The notes beneath the pieces are model-generated. The model had not been told where the DNA came from. It saw nothing but the letters and a program-made list of their open reading frames with translations, and did not search any database. Source: Streptomyces cinnamoneus (lineage in GTDB: Bacteria > Actinomycetota > Actinomycetes > Streptomycetales > Streptomycetaceae). From it: a stretch of 64,000 nt of DNA. The first letter of the stretch is position 1. Each line of letters starts with the position of its first letter. Positions 1 through 8,766 of the stretch are shown here, in pieces. The translations under genes were made by a program, and so were the position numbers. The stretch is from NCBI RefSeq assembly GCF_014650495.1, contig NZ_BMVB01000004.1, positions 248,001-312,000 of the forward strand, written 5' to 3'.

Positions 1-1
1 C

Positions 2-268
2 GTCCCGCTGAACCTGATACACAACGAGAAGAGCTTCAGTAAGAGCTCGTTGGAGTACTGGGGCAAGAAGGACACGGACGAGATCGTGCACTCCTTGCGG
101 CCGGGCGCCGATGAAGCGCTGCGGGTGCATCCGAACGGGGACGTGGCGAACGGGAACACGCGGCTCAAGGTGCTGCAGGACCGCGGCTACGATATCCATT
201 CCCTGCCGCGTGAACGTCACGGCGGAAGGATCATGAGCGACGAGGATTTCTGGGACATACCTCAATGA
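2..268 (+). CDS. C-terminal fragment of a probable polymorphic-toxin/effector protein (5' end outside window)
   Basis: The frame is open from the first full codon at position 2, so this is the 3' end of a longer gene. The 88 visible residues are compact and charged and end shortly after the segment GNTRLKVLQDRG. A GNxRLxxLQxRG segment resembles ParB-like/Tox C-terminal domains found at the tip of Rhs or other polymorphic toxins (family recollection, not a search). The stop overlaps the start of the next small gene by four bases (ATGA), the arrangement expected for toxin and immunity. The toxin role is inferred. It could equally be the end of another multidomain protein, since the N-terminal secretion and repeat regions are outside the window. 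Confidence 0.5.
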   Translation, partial: VPLNLIHNEKSFSKSSLEYWGKKDTDEIVHSLRPGADEALRVHPNGDVANGNTRLKVLQDRGYDIHSLPRERHGGRIMSDEDFWDIPQ

Positions 269-603
269 GCGTTCAGGAAGAAGTCCGGTCGGTCCTCGCA
301 TCGCCTCTCCGTGAGACGTTCCTGCGGGCCCTCGGGAGCCGGCTCGGGTTCTCCGCCCGGCTGATCTTCACGGAGGGCAGCCAGGAGGGTCTGGAGCAGG
401 CGCGGGCCTGCAACGAGATGATGATCGTCATCTGGGCCCAGTTCTCGGGTTCCGGGGAGGTGCCGGGGGAGGGGTACCCCGACGAGGTGTTCCTTCCGGT
501 CCTCCGTGAGAAGGCCGATGCCGGCGGTGCCCGGCATCACCTCCGCTACGCGGTCGAGAGCGCACTGCACTCCCTCAGTTACCGGCAGGCCCCCGAGGCG
601 TAG
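265..603 (+). CDS. Small acidic protein, candidate immunity protein
   Basis: A 112-residue protein of no family I recognise. It has no signal peptide or membrane segment, contains two Trp/Phe-containing hydrophobic stretches, and is mildly acidic. Its ATG lies inside the stop of the upstream gene (ATGA overlap), so the two are translationally coupled. A strong hairpin follows 24 bases after the stop, closing the unit. By position and size it would be the cognate immunity protein of the upstream toxin-like C-terminus; this is inference from context only. Confidence 0.55.
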   Translation: MSVQEEVRSVLASPLRETFLRALGSRLGFSARLIFTEGSQEGLEQARACNEMMIVIWAQFSGSGEVPGEGYPDEVFLPVLREKADAGGARHHLRYAVESALHSLSYRQAPEA

Positions 604-626
604 CCGGACAGTCGGACACCTCGATG

Positions 627-662
627 CGCAGCCCCACCGGGATCCCTCCCGGTGGGGCTGCG
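627..662. terminator. Intrinsic-type hairpin after the toxin/immunity pair
   Basis: A perfect 16-bp stem (627-642 with 647-662) closed by a 4-base loop, 24 bases after the stop of the small gene. There is no long T-tract, which is usual in Streptomyces. Confidence 0.75.
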
Positions 663-754
663 TGCGTCACAGGGCCTCTGGCGGGGCGTCGGCCGGGGCC
701 GTTACGGTCATAACGCGACCGGACCCGGCTGACCTCAATCGAAGAGGACACGAC

Positions 755-810
755 CCTGTCTAAAACGGGCAAATCGCACAAATTCTTTTCAAAGAAGCTC
801 TAATAGGACG
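755..810 (+). promoter_or_regulatory. AT-rich island upstream of the deacetylase-like gene
   Basis: Positions about 755-805 are strikingly AT-rich for this genome and include a short inverted repeat (783-788 with 791-796) and a TCTAATAG stretch just before the GTG at 811. This is a plausible promoter, possibly for a leaderless or very short-leader transcript. No precise -35/-10 pair can be fixed by eye. Confidence 0.35.
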
Positions 811-1629
811 GTGACCTTTCTTCACCGCCGCACCGTCCTGCGCGTCGTCGCGGGCGGCGCCCTGGCCGGGGCCGCCGGGGCCGCCGCCGCGGGCTGCGAC
901 GGGGAGCGGCCGGCCAGGGGTGTCCGGCCGTCGCCGCCGCGGCGCACGCCCTCGCCGACGGGCTCGCCCCGTGGCGCGGGCGTGCCGCCGGGGCCGCCGC
1001 TGCTGCTGCCCCGGCTGCCCCCGGGGCTGCCGGCCCAGATCGACCACGGCCCGCGCCGGGGCCGGGCGGTGGCGCTCACCTTCCACGGCCGCGGCGACGC
1101 GAAGTCGGCCACCGCCGCACTGGCGGAAGCGGAACGGGCCGGGGCCCGGGTCACGGTGCTGGCCGTGGGCGACTGGCTCGACGCCGAGCCGCGGATGGCA
1201 CGGCGCGTGCTCGACGGCGGGCACGAGCTGGGCAATCACACCATGCGGCACCTGAGCATCTGTTCGATGCCGGAGAAGGCCGCCTACGCCGAGATCACCG
1301 AGTGCGCCGACCGGCTGCGCAGGCTCACGGGCGGCATCGGCCGCTGGTTCCGGCCCTCCCGCGCGCAGCGGGCGACCGATCTGGTGGTGCGGCTGGCGCG
1401 CAAGGCGGGGTACCCGCACGTCCTGTCGTACGACGTGGACTCCCTCGACTTCACCGACCCGGGGGCCGAGGCGGTCCGGCGTGCCGTGCTGAGCGCGGTG
1501 CGGCCCGGGTCGGTGGTGAGTCTGCACTTCGGGCACGCCGGCACGGTGGCCGCGCTGCCCGCGATCCTCGACGGCCTGCACCGCCGCGGCCTGCGCGCGG
1601 TGACGACAACGGAGCTGCTGACCCGATGA
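811..1629 (+). CDS. Secreted NodB-type polysaccharide deacetylase homologue, Tat/lipoprotein signal, degenerate active site
   Basis: 272 residues from a GTG start. The N-terminus carries a twin-arginine HRRTVL, a hydrophobic Ala/Gly stretch and a lipobox-like AAGC (Cys29), so a Tat-exported lipoprotein is likely. A Pro-rich linker (about 35-75) precedes a NodB-homology domain. Motif 1, normally TFDDG, reads LTFHGRGD (89-96). Motif 2 HTMRH (143-147) keeps both metal-binding His. RPS replaces RPP in motif 3, and SLHFGH is present late. The canonical catalytic Asp-Asp is therefore altered. This may be a specialised subfamily or a non-catalytic glycan binder. Its stop overlaps the start of the beta-propeller lipoprotein gene (ATGA), suggesting a joint role at the cell envelope. 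Confidence 0.8.
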   Translation: MTFLHRRTVLRVVAGGALAGAAGAAAAGCDGERPARGVRPSPPRRTPSPTGSPRGAGVPPGPPLLLPRLPPGLPAQIDHGPRRGRAVALTFHGRGDAKSATAALAEAERAGARVTVLAVGDWLDAEPRMARRVLDGGHELGNHTMRHLSICSMPEKAAYAEITECADRLRRLTGGIGRWFRPSRAQRATDLVVRLARKAGYPHVLSYDVDSLDFTDPGAEAVRRAVLSAVRPGSVVSLHFGHAGTVAALPAILDGLHRRGLRAVTTTELLTR

Positions 1630-2861
1630 TCCAGTCCTCGCATCACCGCCCCCGTCCGCGTACGTGCTTCCGCTCGCGTGGCGTGCGTTCGGCCGCTGCG
1701 CTGCTCACGGCCGTGTGTGCCCTGCTGGCCGCTTCCGGCTGCGGCAGCGGGAAGGACGACGAGGCGGGCGGCCGGCAGCAGCCGCAACAGGGCTCGCACA
1801 GCCAGGGTGCGGCGGCACGGGGCGTTCCGCAGGGGCTGCCGGGGATGCCGCCGCTGCTGGACCCGAACGACCTGTACGCCGCCGACCGGCCCAACGCGCT
1901 GTCGCCGGTGGTGAAGGACTTCCCCTCGCGGGTGTACGTCCCCAACACGGAGTCGGACACGGTGAGCGTCATCGACCCGCAGACGTACAAGGTCATCGAG
2001 ACGATCCCGGTGGGCAGCCAGCCGCAGCACGTCGTCCCGTCCTGGGACCTGAAGACGCTGTGGGTCAACAACGACCGCGGCCACACGCTCACCCCGATCG
2101 ACCCGGCCACCGGCAAGGCGGGCAAGACGGTGGACGTGCACGACCCGTACAACCTCTACTTCACCCCGGACGGCAAGTACGCGGTGGTGATGGCGTCGAT
2201 GGACCGGGAGCTGGTCTTCCGGGACGCGCACACGATGAAGCGGGTCAAGACCGAGCACGTGAACTGTCTGGGCGTCAATCACGCCGACTTCTCGCCGGAC
2301 GGGCGGTACTTCATCGTCAGCTGCGAGTTCTCCGGGGAGTTGCTGAAGGTCGACACGGCGCAGATGAAGGTGGTCGGCCAGCAGAAGCTGCCGTTCGACG
2401 GGGCGATGCCGCAGGACGTGAAGATCGCCTCGGACGGCAGGACCTGGTACGTGGCCGACATGATCGCCGACGGGGTGTGGGTGCTCGACGGGGACAAGTT
2501 CGGTGAGCCGTGGCTGATGCCCACCGGAAAGGGCGCGCACGGTCTGTACGTGAGCCGCGATTCGAAGTCGATGTACATCTCCAACCGCGGCGAGGGCTCG
2601 ATCTCGGTGCTGGACCTGCCCAGCCGCAAGCTGGTGAAGAAGTGGGAGCTGCCGGACGGCGGGAGCCCGGACATGGGCGGGGTGTCGGCGGACGGCAAGG
2701 TGCTGTGGCTGTCGGGGCGCTACAACAGCGAGGTGTACGCGATCGACACCGAGGACGGGCACCAGATCGCCCGGATCAAGGTGGGCGACGGGCCGCACGG
2801 CCTGGCGGTCTACCCGCAGCCGGGGCGGTACTCGCTGGGCCACACCGGCATCTTCCGGTGA
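1626..2861 (+). CDS. YVTN-type beta-propeller lipoprotein
   Basis: 411 residues from the ATG overlapping the previous stop. A basic N-terminus, hydrophobic core and lipobox LAASGC (Cys39) indicate a lipoprotein. From about residue 95 the protein is built of repeated propeller blades with the YVTN signature (VYVPNTESDTVSVIDPQT and VGSQPQHVV type segments), probably a complete seven-bladed propeller. Such proteins bind partners or ligands outside the cell; many lack enzymatic activity. Coupling to the deacetylase-like gene suggests an envelope complex, but substrate and partner are unknown. Upstream in-frame ORF extension was rejected because of the signal peptide position. Confidence 0.8.
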   Translation: MIQSSHHRPRPRTCFRSRGVRSAAALLTAVCALLAASGCGSGKDDEAGGRQQPQQGSHSQGAAARGVPQGLPGMPPLLDPNDLYAADRPNALSPVVKDFPSRVYVPNTESDTVSVIDPQTYKVIETIPVGSQPQHVVPSWDLKTLWVNNDRGHTLTPIDPATGKAGKTVDVHDPYNLYFTPDGKYAVVMASMDRELVFRDAHTMKRVKTEHVNCLGVNHADFSPDGRYFIVSCEFSGELLKVDTAQMKVVGQQKLPFDGAMPQDVKIASDGRTWYVADMIADGVWVLDGDKFGEPWLMPTGKGAHGLYVSRDSKSMYISNRGEGSISVLDLPSRKLVKKWELPDGGSPDMGGVSADGKVLWLSGRYNSEVYAIDTEDGHQIARIKVGDGPHGLAVYPQPGRYSLGHTGIFR

Positions 2862-2885
2862 GGCCCGGCGAGGGGACGCTCCCGC

Positions 2886-4556
2886 TCAGGCGTCGTAGAC
2901 GTCCACCCGGGCGGGCTTGACGTCCTGGACCGCGGCGCTGAGGGCGTTGGCGCGGCTGCCGAAGCGGTCGGTGTCGACGCCGTGCTCGGCCAGGACGCGC
3001 AGCGTGGCCTCGTGCACGACGCGCAGGACGGGCGTGGCGGCGCGCAGGGCGTCGTCGGCCATGAAGCGGTGGCGCCAGGGCTTGTCGGCCCAGGCGTGCC
3101 GCAGACCGAAGGGCTCGGGCAGGACGAGCTTGCCGCCCCAGTACTCCAGGAGCGGCGGGTACCAGGTGAGGGGGGCGCGGGCGGCGAGCCGTACGACCTC
3201 CCTCGGCTCGACGACGGGGAGCGTGCGGGTGTAGGTCTCCCAGAACTTCAGGCCCTTCTTGAAGGTCTGGGTGCGGCTCTTGGGCTTGCCGTTGAAGACG
3301 GCGTGGGTGGGGCCGAGGGCGTGGCCGGTGACCTCGATGCGCAGCGTCTTGTGGAGGACGGTGACGTTGATGAGGAGGTTGATGACGAGCTGGCCGTCCC
3401 AGAGGACGAACTGCACGCCGAGGTAGTGGCGGTCGCCGCTGCCGAAGTGCTGCTTGTCGCAGATCTCCTGGAGCTTGGCGCCCCTTATCTGGTACGCGGC
3501 CGTGTCGGTGCCGCCGGGGCGGGAGACGGCTCCGGCGCCCTCGCCGATGGGGGAGACGACCCAGTGCTCGACGTGCGGCGCGGTGAGGCCGCCGGCGTTG
3601 ATCGGGGTGCGCTCCAGCAGCTTGAGCTGGTCGTGGACGGCCCGGACGATGTCCCAGCTGCGGAAGGGGTTGATGTCCTGGCCGGGGGTGCGGGGGACGA
3701 GGTCCTCGGCGAGCTGCCAGCTGCCCCAGCGGGTGCCCATGCCGAGTATGCCCTTGGGGCCGGCGTAGAAGACGAGGTTGCTCTTCTGCTCGGCGGAGAC
3801 CCGGGCCAGGCTCTGGCGCAGCTGCTCGGCGGCGCTCTCGCCGGGGGTCTGGGGGACGGTCTCGGGGATCTTGGCGCTGATGGCGTTGCCGTCGAGCAGG
3901 CCGGTCCAGCGGTCGCGCAGGTCCTTCGCGGTGCGCTCGCAGATGCTGCGGGCGAGGAAGCCGCCGATGAGCGGGGCGACGACCATGGCGCGGAGGTACA
4001 GGCCGAGGAAGCCGTTGAGCGGCGCCTTGACCATGAAGACCACCACGATGAGGCCGAGCAGCCCGAGCAGGGCGGAGCCGAGTGCTCCGACGCGCTTGTT
4101 CTGGGCGCCGGCGAGGCTGCGGCGGAGCTGGAAGGCGCCGAGCCACAGCAGGACGCCGGGCAGGAAGAGCAGCCCGAAGACCGCCGTGATCAGGGTGAGC
4201 CGGGCGTCGCGCTGCTTGCGGATGCGGGACGCGGCCAGGCAGTGCTCGACGATGACCTGCGGTTCGAGGCCGAAGGACTGGATGAGGGGCTTGCGGCCGC
4301 CGCCGAGCATCCGGGTCTGCACGGCGCGGGCGAAGGCTTCGCCGAGGTTGGGCTCGAAGAGGGAGATGCGGGGCTTCTTGACCTCGGACGTGGCCCAGTC
4401 GGAGTTGGCCTTGAGGAGTTCGTCGACCGGGCCGTCCCGGTAGGCCGCCGAGGCCAGGGCCAAGGTGGCCGCGGTCTGTCCGGCGCCGCCGGAGACCGGG
4501 ATCTGTGCGCCCGGGCTGAAGTCGTTCCCGTCCCCTGCTGCCACTGCTGCCCCCAA
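2886..4556 (-). CDS. Uncharacterised membrane protein
   Basis: 556 residues, no family recognised. The soluble N-terminal portion (about 1-115) has an Ala/Gly-rich start. Three hydrophobic segments lie at about 120-143, 157-181 and 184-205, followed by a large soluble C-terminal region of about 350 residues containing Trp-rich segments. No P-loop, metal motif or signal peptide is evident. It is convergent with the beta-propeller gene (24-bp gap) and not obviously in an operon. A typical Streptomyces conserved hypothetical; the arrangement suggests a membrane-anchored cytoplasmic domain. Confidence 0.75.
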   Translation of the reverse strand: MGAAVAAGDGNDFSPGAQIPVSGGAGQTAATLALASAAYRDGPVDELLKANSDWATSEVKKPRISLFEPNLGEAFARAVQTRMLGGGRKPLIQSFGLEPQVIVEHCLAASRIRKQRDARLTLITAVFGLLFLPGVLLWLGAFQLRRSLAGAQNKRVGALGSALLGLLGLIVVVFMVKAPLNGFLGLYLRAMVVAPLIGGFLARSICERTAKDLRDRWTGLLDGNAISAKIPETVPQTPGESAAEQLRQSLARVSAEQKSNLVFYAGPKGILGMGTRWGSWQLAEDLVPRTPGQDINPFRSWDIVRAVHDQLKLLERTPINAGGLTAPHVEHWVVSPIGEGAGAVSRPGGTDTAAYQIRGAKLQEICDKQHFGSGDRHYLGVQFVLWDGQLVINLLINVTVLHKTLRIEVTGHALGPTHAVFNGKPKSRTQTFKKGLKFWETYTRTLPVVEPREVVRLAARAPLTWYPPLLEYWGGKLVLPEPFGLRHAWADKPWRHRFMADDALRAATPVLRVVHEATLRVLAEHGVDTDRFGSRANALSAAVQDVKPARVDVYDA

Positions 4557-4667
4557 TGCCGTACGCGTCCGGTGCGCCGGCCTGCTCCCGACTACCGCCC
4601 ATGGCGTGCGTCATGGGCCGCCTGCTCAGCGTAATGGGACGGGGGCCGTCTGTCGTGGGAGATCGGA

Positions 4668-4704
4668 AAGCCGCCCGCTCCAAGTGAGTTGAAGCGGGCG
4701 GCTT
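4668..4704. terminator. Hairpin terminator after EF-G-like gene
   Basis: A 12-bp perfect stem (4668-4679 with 4693-4704) flanked by AA and TT, directly after the minus-strand stop at 4710-4712. It also separates the transcript from the downstream membrane-protein gene. Confidence 0.75.
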
Positions 4705-4709
4705 GTGAA

Positions 4710-6917
4710 CTATGCGCCGTTCTCCGCCTGTTCGCGAATGCGCTCCGCCAGCTGCGGGGGCATCGGCTCGTGCCGGGCGTAGGAACGGCTGAACCGTCCC
4801 GTGCCGTGCGACAGGGAGCGCAGGTCCACCGCGTAGCGGCCGATCTCGATCTCCGGCACCTCGGCGCGGACGAGCGTGCGTCCGGATCCGGACTGCTCGG
4901 TGCCCACGACGCGGCCGCGCCGGCCGGACAGGTCGCTCATGACCGGGCCCACGTACTCGTCGGAGACGAGGACCTGGATCTCGGCGACCGGTTCGAGGAG
5001 GTGGATGCGGCTCTCGGCGGCGGCCTCGCGCAGGGCGAGGGCGCCGGCGGTCTGGAAGGCCGCGTCCGAGGAGTCCACCGAGTGCGCCTTGCCGTCGACG
5101 AGGGTCACCCGGACGTCGACCAGCGGATAGCCGGCGGCGACACCGCGGGCGGCCTGGGCGCGCACGCCCTTCTCCACCGAGGGGATGAACTGGCGGGGGA
5201 CCGCGCCGCCCACGACCTTGTCGACGAACTCGATGCCGGAGCCGCCGGGCAGCGGTTCGACCTCGATCTCGCAGATGGCGTACTGGCCGTGGCCGCCGGA
5301 CTGCTTGACGTGCCGGCCGCGGCCGGCCGCCCGGGTGCCGAAGGTCTCGCGCAGCGACACCTTGTGCGGCACCACGTCGACCTGGACGCCGTAGCGGGTG
5401 CGCAGCCGCTCCAGGGCCACCTCCCGGTGGGCCTCGCCCAGGCACCACAGGACCACCTGGTGGGTGTGCTGGTTGTGCTCCAGCCGCATGGTGGGGTCCT
5501 CGGCGACCAGCCGGGCCAGGCCCTGGGAGAGCTTGTCCTCGTCCGCCTTGCTGTGCGCCTGGATGGCGACGGGCAGCAGCGGGTCGGGCATGAGCCAGGG
5601 CTCCATCAGCAGCGGGTCCGACCGGCCGGAGAGGGTGTCGCCGGTCTCGGCGCGCACGAGCTTGGCGACGCAGGCGATGTCGCCGGCGACGGCCTGGTTC
5701 AGCTGCCGCTGGTGCTTGCCGAACGGCGAGGTGAGGGCGCCGACGCGTTCGTCGACGTCGTGGCTCTCGTGGCCGCGGTCCTCCAGGCCGTGGCCGGAGA
5801 CGTGCACCGTCTCGTCCGGGCGCAGGGTGCCGGAGAAGACGCGGACCAGGGAGATCCGGCCGACGTAGGGGTCGGAGGCGGTCTTGATCACCTCGGCGGC
5901 CAGCGGGCCGGCCGGGTCGCAGGCCAGCTCCGGGCGCGGGGCGCCGTCGGGGGTGGTGACGGCGGGGGCCGTGCGTTCGGGCGGGGTCGGGAAACCACCG
6001 GTGATCAGTTCGAGCAGCTCGACGGTGCCCAGGCCCTGCCGGTCGCCGTCCGCGGCCGGCGCGGCGGCCAGGACGGGGTGGAAGCGGCCGCGGGCCACGG
6101 CCTGCTCCAGATCCTCGATCAGGGTCTTGACATCGATTTCCTCACCGCCGAGATAGCGGTCCATCAAGGTCTCGTCCTCGCTCTCGGCGATGATCCCCTC
6201 GATGAGCCGGTTGCGGGCCTCCTCGATCAGCGGCAGGTGGTCCGGGCCGGGGGCGGCCTCGGTCCGGGTGCCGGAGGAGTAGTCGAAGACGCGCTGGGTC
6301 AGCAGCCCGATGAGGCCGGCCACCGGGCGGTGGCCGTCGGGTCCCTCCGCCCCGTGCAGGGGGAGGTAGAGCGGGAGCACGCCGTCGGGGGAGTCGCCGC
6401 CGAAGGCGGTGCGGCAGGTCTCGGTCATCTGCTCGAAGTCCGCGCGGGCGGCTTCCAGGTGCGTCACCACGATCGCGCGGGGCATGCCGACCGCCGCGCA
6501 CTCCTCCCACAGCATGCGGGTCGGCCCGGCGATGCCCTCGGCGCCCTCTGCCGCCGAGACGACGAAGAGGGCCGCGTCCGCTGCCCGCAGACCGGCCCTC
6601 AGCTCGCCGACGAAGTCGGCGTAGCCGGGTGTGTCCAGCAGATTGACCTTGATGCCGGCCCACTCGACGGGCACCAGGGACAGCTGGACCGAGCGTTGCT
6701 GACGGTGTTCGATCTCGTCGTAGTCGGACAGGGCCGCGCCGTCCTCGACCCGGCCCGCCCGGTTGATCGCGCCCGTGGCCAGGGCCAGGGCCTCGACCAG
6801 CGTCGTCTTGCCGGAGCCACTGTGGCCGACCAGCACCACGTTGCGGATGTTGCCCGGCCGGTCGGCCGCCACTGCTCTGCCCGCGGCCCCTGGGTGTGTA
6901 CTCGTCTTCTCGCCCAT
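4710..6917 (-). CDS. fusA2: EF-G-like translational GTPase (FusA2 type)
   Basis: 735 residues with the elongation factor G architecture: GTPase domain with P-loop GHSGSGKT (31-38) and G3 DTPG, then domain II, III, IV and V regions (late segment VGGAVPRQFIPSVEKGV is typical of domain IV). The G4 motif, normally NKxD, reads THLE in VVTHLEAARADF, so guanine specificity or activity may differ from canonical EF-G. Length and divergence match the EF-G2/FusA2 paralogues of actinobacteria (Mycobacterium fusA2), whose function is not settled; they are not the main translocase. Monocistronic, closed by a hairpin. The chosen ATG at 6917 has a purine-rich upstream region. Confidence 0.85.
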   Translation of the reverse strand: MGEKTSTHPGAAGRAVAADRPGNIRNVVLVGHSGSGKTTLVEALALATGAINRAGRVEDGAALSDYDEIEHRQQRSVQLSLVPVEWAGIKVNLLDTPGYADFVGELRAGLRAADAALFVVSAAEGAEGIAGPTRMLWEECAAVGMPRAIVVTHLEAARADFEQMTETCRTAFGGDSPDGVLPLYLPLHGAEGPDGHRPVAGLIGLLTQRVFDYSSGTRTEAAPGPDHLPLIEEARNRLIEGIIAESEDETLMDRYLGGEEIDVKTLIEDLEQAVARGRFHPVLAAAPAADGDRQGLGTVELLELITGGFPTPPERTAPAVTTPDGAPRPELACDPAGPLAAEVIKTASDPYVGRISLVRVFSGTLRPDETVHVSGHGLEDRGHESHDVDERVGALTSPFGKHQRQLNQAVAGDIACVAKLVRAETGDTLSGRSDPLLMEPWLMPDPLLPVAIQAHSKADEDKLSQGLARLVAEDPTMRLEHNQHTHQVVLWCLGEAHREVALERLRTRYGVQVDVVPHKVSLRETFGTRAAGRGRHVKQSGGHGQYAICEIEVEPLPGGSGIEFVDKVVGGAVPRQFIPSVEKGVRAQAARGVAAGYPLVDVRVTLVDGKAHSVDSSDAAFQTAGALALREAAAESRIHLLEPVAEIQVLVSDEYVGPVMSDLSGRRGRVVGTEQSGSGRTLVRAEVPEIEIGRYAVDLRSLSHGTGRFSRSYARHEPMPPQLAERIREQAENGA

Positions 6918-7171
6918 GTGTCTCGCCTCCCGGTCGACACCTGCGGTTCTTCGAGCTTTCCACCGTGGTCACGCTGCGTCCATACGTCGCACACGCGCGC
7001 GCAACCGCCCGCCCCCCGAGTGAGCCCGCCGCCGTGCCGGCCGTCGCGTACGTGACCTGCGCCATGGGCCGGCGGAGCGACGTCTGCGCAGCGGGCCCCG
7101 GTGGCCTGGCTACGATGGGCCAGCCGGTGGCCCTTTCGCCATCCGGCCCGCCACGACCCTCCGGGAAGGCC

Positions 7172-7834
7172 ATGCTGAACAAGTACGCGCGTGCGTTCTT
7201 CACGCGTGTTCTCACGCCGTTCGCCGCCCTGCTCATCCGCCTGGGCGTCAGCCCCGACGCGGTGACCCTCATCGGTACCGGTGGTGTGGTGGCGGGAGCG
7301 CTGGTCTTCTACCCCCAGGGAGAGTTCTTCTGGGGCACCATCACCATCACCCTCTTTGTCTTCTCCGACCTCGTCGACGGCAACATGGCCCGCCAGCTCG
7401 GCCGCTCCAGCCGCTGGGGCGCCTTCCTGGACTCGACGCTGGACCGGGTCGCGGATTCGGCCATCTTCGGCGGGCTCGCCCTGTGGTACGCGGGCAGCGG
7501 CTCCGACAACGTGCTGTGCGCCGTGGCGATCTTCTGCCTGGCCAGCGGCCAGGTCGTGTCGTACACCAAGGCGCGCGGCGAGAGCATCGGCCTGCCGGTG
7601 AACGTCAACGGCCTGGTCGAGCGGGCCGAGCGGCTGGTGATCTCCCTGGTGGCCTGCGGCCTCTCCGGACTGCACGCGTTCGGCGTGCCGCACATCGACG
7701 TCCTGCTGCCGATCGCCCTGTGGATCGTGGCCGTGGGCAGCTTCGTCACCCTGATCCAGCGGATGGTCACCGTGCGCCGGGAGTCCGCCGAGGCCGACGC
7801 GGCGCTGGCCGCCGGCGGGAGCGACGCCGCGTGA
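7172..7834 (+). CDS. pgsA: Phosphatidylinositol phosphate synthase (CDP-alcohol phosphatidyltransferase)
   Basis: 220 residues. The family signature is complete: D66xxDG70xxAR74x8G83x3D87x3D91, with the Asp residues that hold metal and CDP-diacylglycerol. About six membrane segments follow. It transfers phosphatidate from CDP-diacylglycerol to inositol phosphate, giving PI-phosphate, the lipid base of PI mannosides. The family alone would allow PG synthesis, but coupling to PatA- and PimA-type genes reproduces the mycobacterial pgsA1-patA-pimA order and makes PIP synthase the best call. An ATG at 7172, preceded by a GGGAAGG Shine-Dalgarno-like sequence, was chosen over longer upstream starts. 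Ends in a GTGA overlap. Confidence 0.9.
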   Translation: MLNKYARAFFTRVLTPFAALLIRLGVSPDAVTLIGTGGVVAGALVFYPQGEFFWGTITITLFVFSDLVDGNMARQLGRSSRWGAFLDSTLDRVADSAIFGGLALWYAGSGSDNVLCAVAIFCLASGQVVSYTKARGESIGLPVNVNGLVERAERLVISLVACGLSGLHAFGVPHIDVLLPIALWIVAVGSFVTLIQRMVTVRRESAEADAALAAGGSDAA

Positions 7835-8766
7835 GGGAGCGGCTGACGGACGCGCTGTACGGGCTCGGCTGGGGCACCGTCAAGCGGCTCCCCGAGCCCG
7901 TGGCCACGCGGCTGGGCCGGGGCATCGCCGACGCTGCCTGGAAGCAGCGCGGCAAGGGCGTGCTGCGTCTGGAGGCCAACCTCGCCCGGGTCGTGCCCGA
8001 CGCCTCCCCGGCCCGGCTGGCCCAGCTCTCCCGGGCGGGCATGCGCTCGTACATGCGCTACTGGATGGAGTCCTTCCGGCTGCCCGTCTGGAGCAGGGAC
8101 CGCATCCGCACCGGCTTCGCCCCCGAGGGCCTGCACCACCTGCAGGAGGCCCTGGCGAGCGGGCGCGGCGTGGTGATCGCCCTGCCCCACATGGGCAACT
8201 ACGACCTGGCCGGTGCCTGGGTCACCGCCCGGCTCGGGGTGCCCTTCACCACCGTCGCCGAGCGCCTCAAGCCGGAGACGCTCTACGACCGCTTCGTGGC
8301 CTACCGCGAGGGCCTGGGCATGGAGGTCCTGCCGCACGCCGGCGGCAGCGCCTTCGGCACGCTCGCCCGCCGGCTGCGCTCGGGCGGGCTGGTCTGCCTG
8401 GTGGCCGACCGCGACCTGTCGTCGTCGGGCATAGAGGTCTCCTTCTTCGGCGAGGCGGCCAAGATGCCCGCCGGGCCCGCCATGCTCGCCGTCCAGACCG
8501 GTGCCGTCCTGCTGCCGGTCACGCTCTGGTACGACCGCTCGCCGGTGATGCGCGGCCGGATATACGCCCCCATCGAGGTGCCGGAGGGCGGGAGCCGGGC
8601 GGAGAAGGCCGCGGCCATGACCCAGCAGGTGGCCGACGCCTTCGCCGCGGGCATCGCCGAACACCCGCAGGACTGGCACATGCTGCAGCGGCTGTGGCTC
8701 GCCGACCTCGAACCCCGGCCGAGCCGGCCCCGCCCATCCGAGAGCTCCGGAACGGAGAAGCCGTGA
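7831..8766 (+). CDS. Phosphatidylinositol mannoside acyltransferase (PatA-like)
   Basis: 311 residues of the lysophospholipid/lipid A acyltransferase superfamily. The HX4D catalytic motif is HMGNYD (His120, Asp125), and a downstream ADRDL segment and MPAGPAMLAV segment are typical of LpxL/HtrB-like folds. In mycobacteria the equivalent PatA acylates the mannose of PIM on the inner face of the membrane. The GTG start overlaps the upstream PIP synthase stop and its own stop overlaps pimA, so the three are translationally coupled. Confidence 0.88.
   Translation: MRERLTDALYGLGWGTVKRLPEPVATRLGRGIADAAWKQRGKGVLRLEANLARVVPDASPARLAQLSRAGMRSYMRYWMESFRLPVWSRDRIRTGFAPEGLHHLQEALASGRGVVIALPHMGNYDLAGAWVTARLGVPFTTVAERLKPETLYDRFVAYREGLGMEVLPHAGGSAFGTLARRLRSGGLVCLVADRDLSSSGIEVSFFGEAAKMPAGPAMLAVQTGAVLLPVTLWYDRSPVMRGRIYAPIEVPEGGSRAEKAAAMTQQVADAFAAGIAEHPQDWHMLQRLWLADLEPRPSRPRPSESSGTEKP

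Noticed and set aside
2982..4634. A 550-codon plus-strand frame opposite the 2886-4556 gene
   Set aside because: The minus-strand frame has membrane helices, natural amino-acid use and third-position GC bias; the plus frame is Glu/Gly/Ala-rich shadow.
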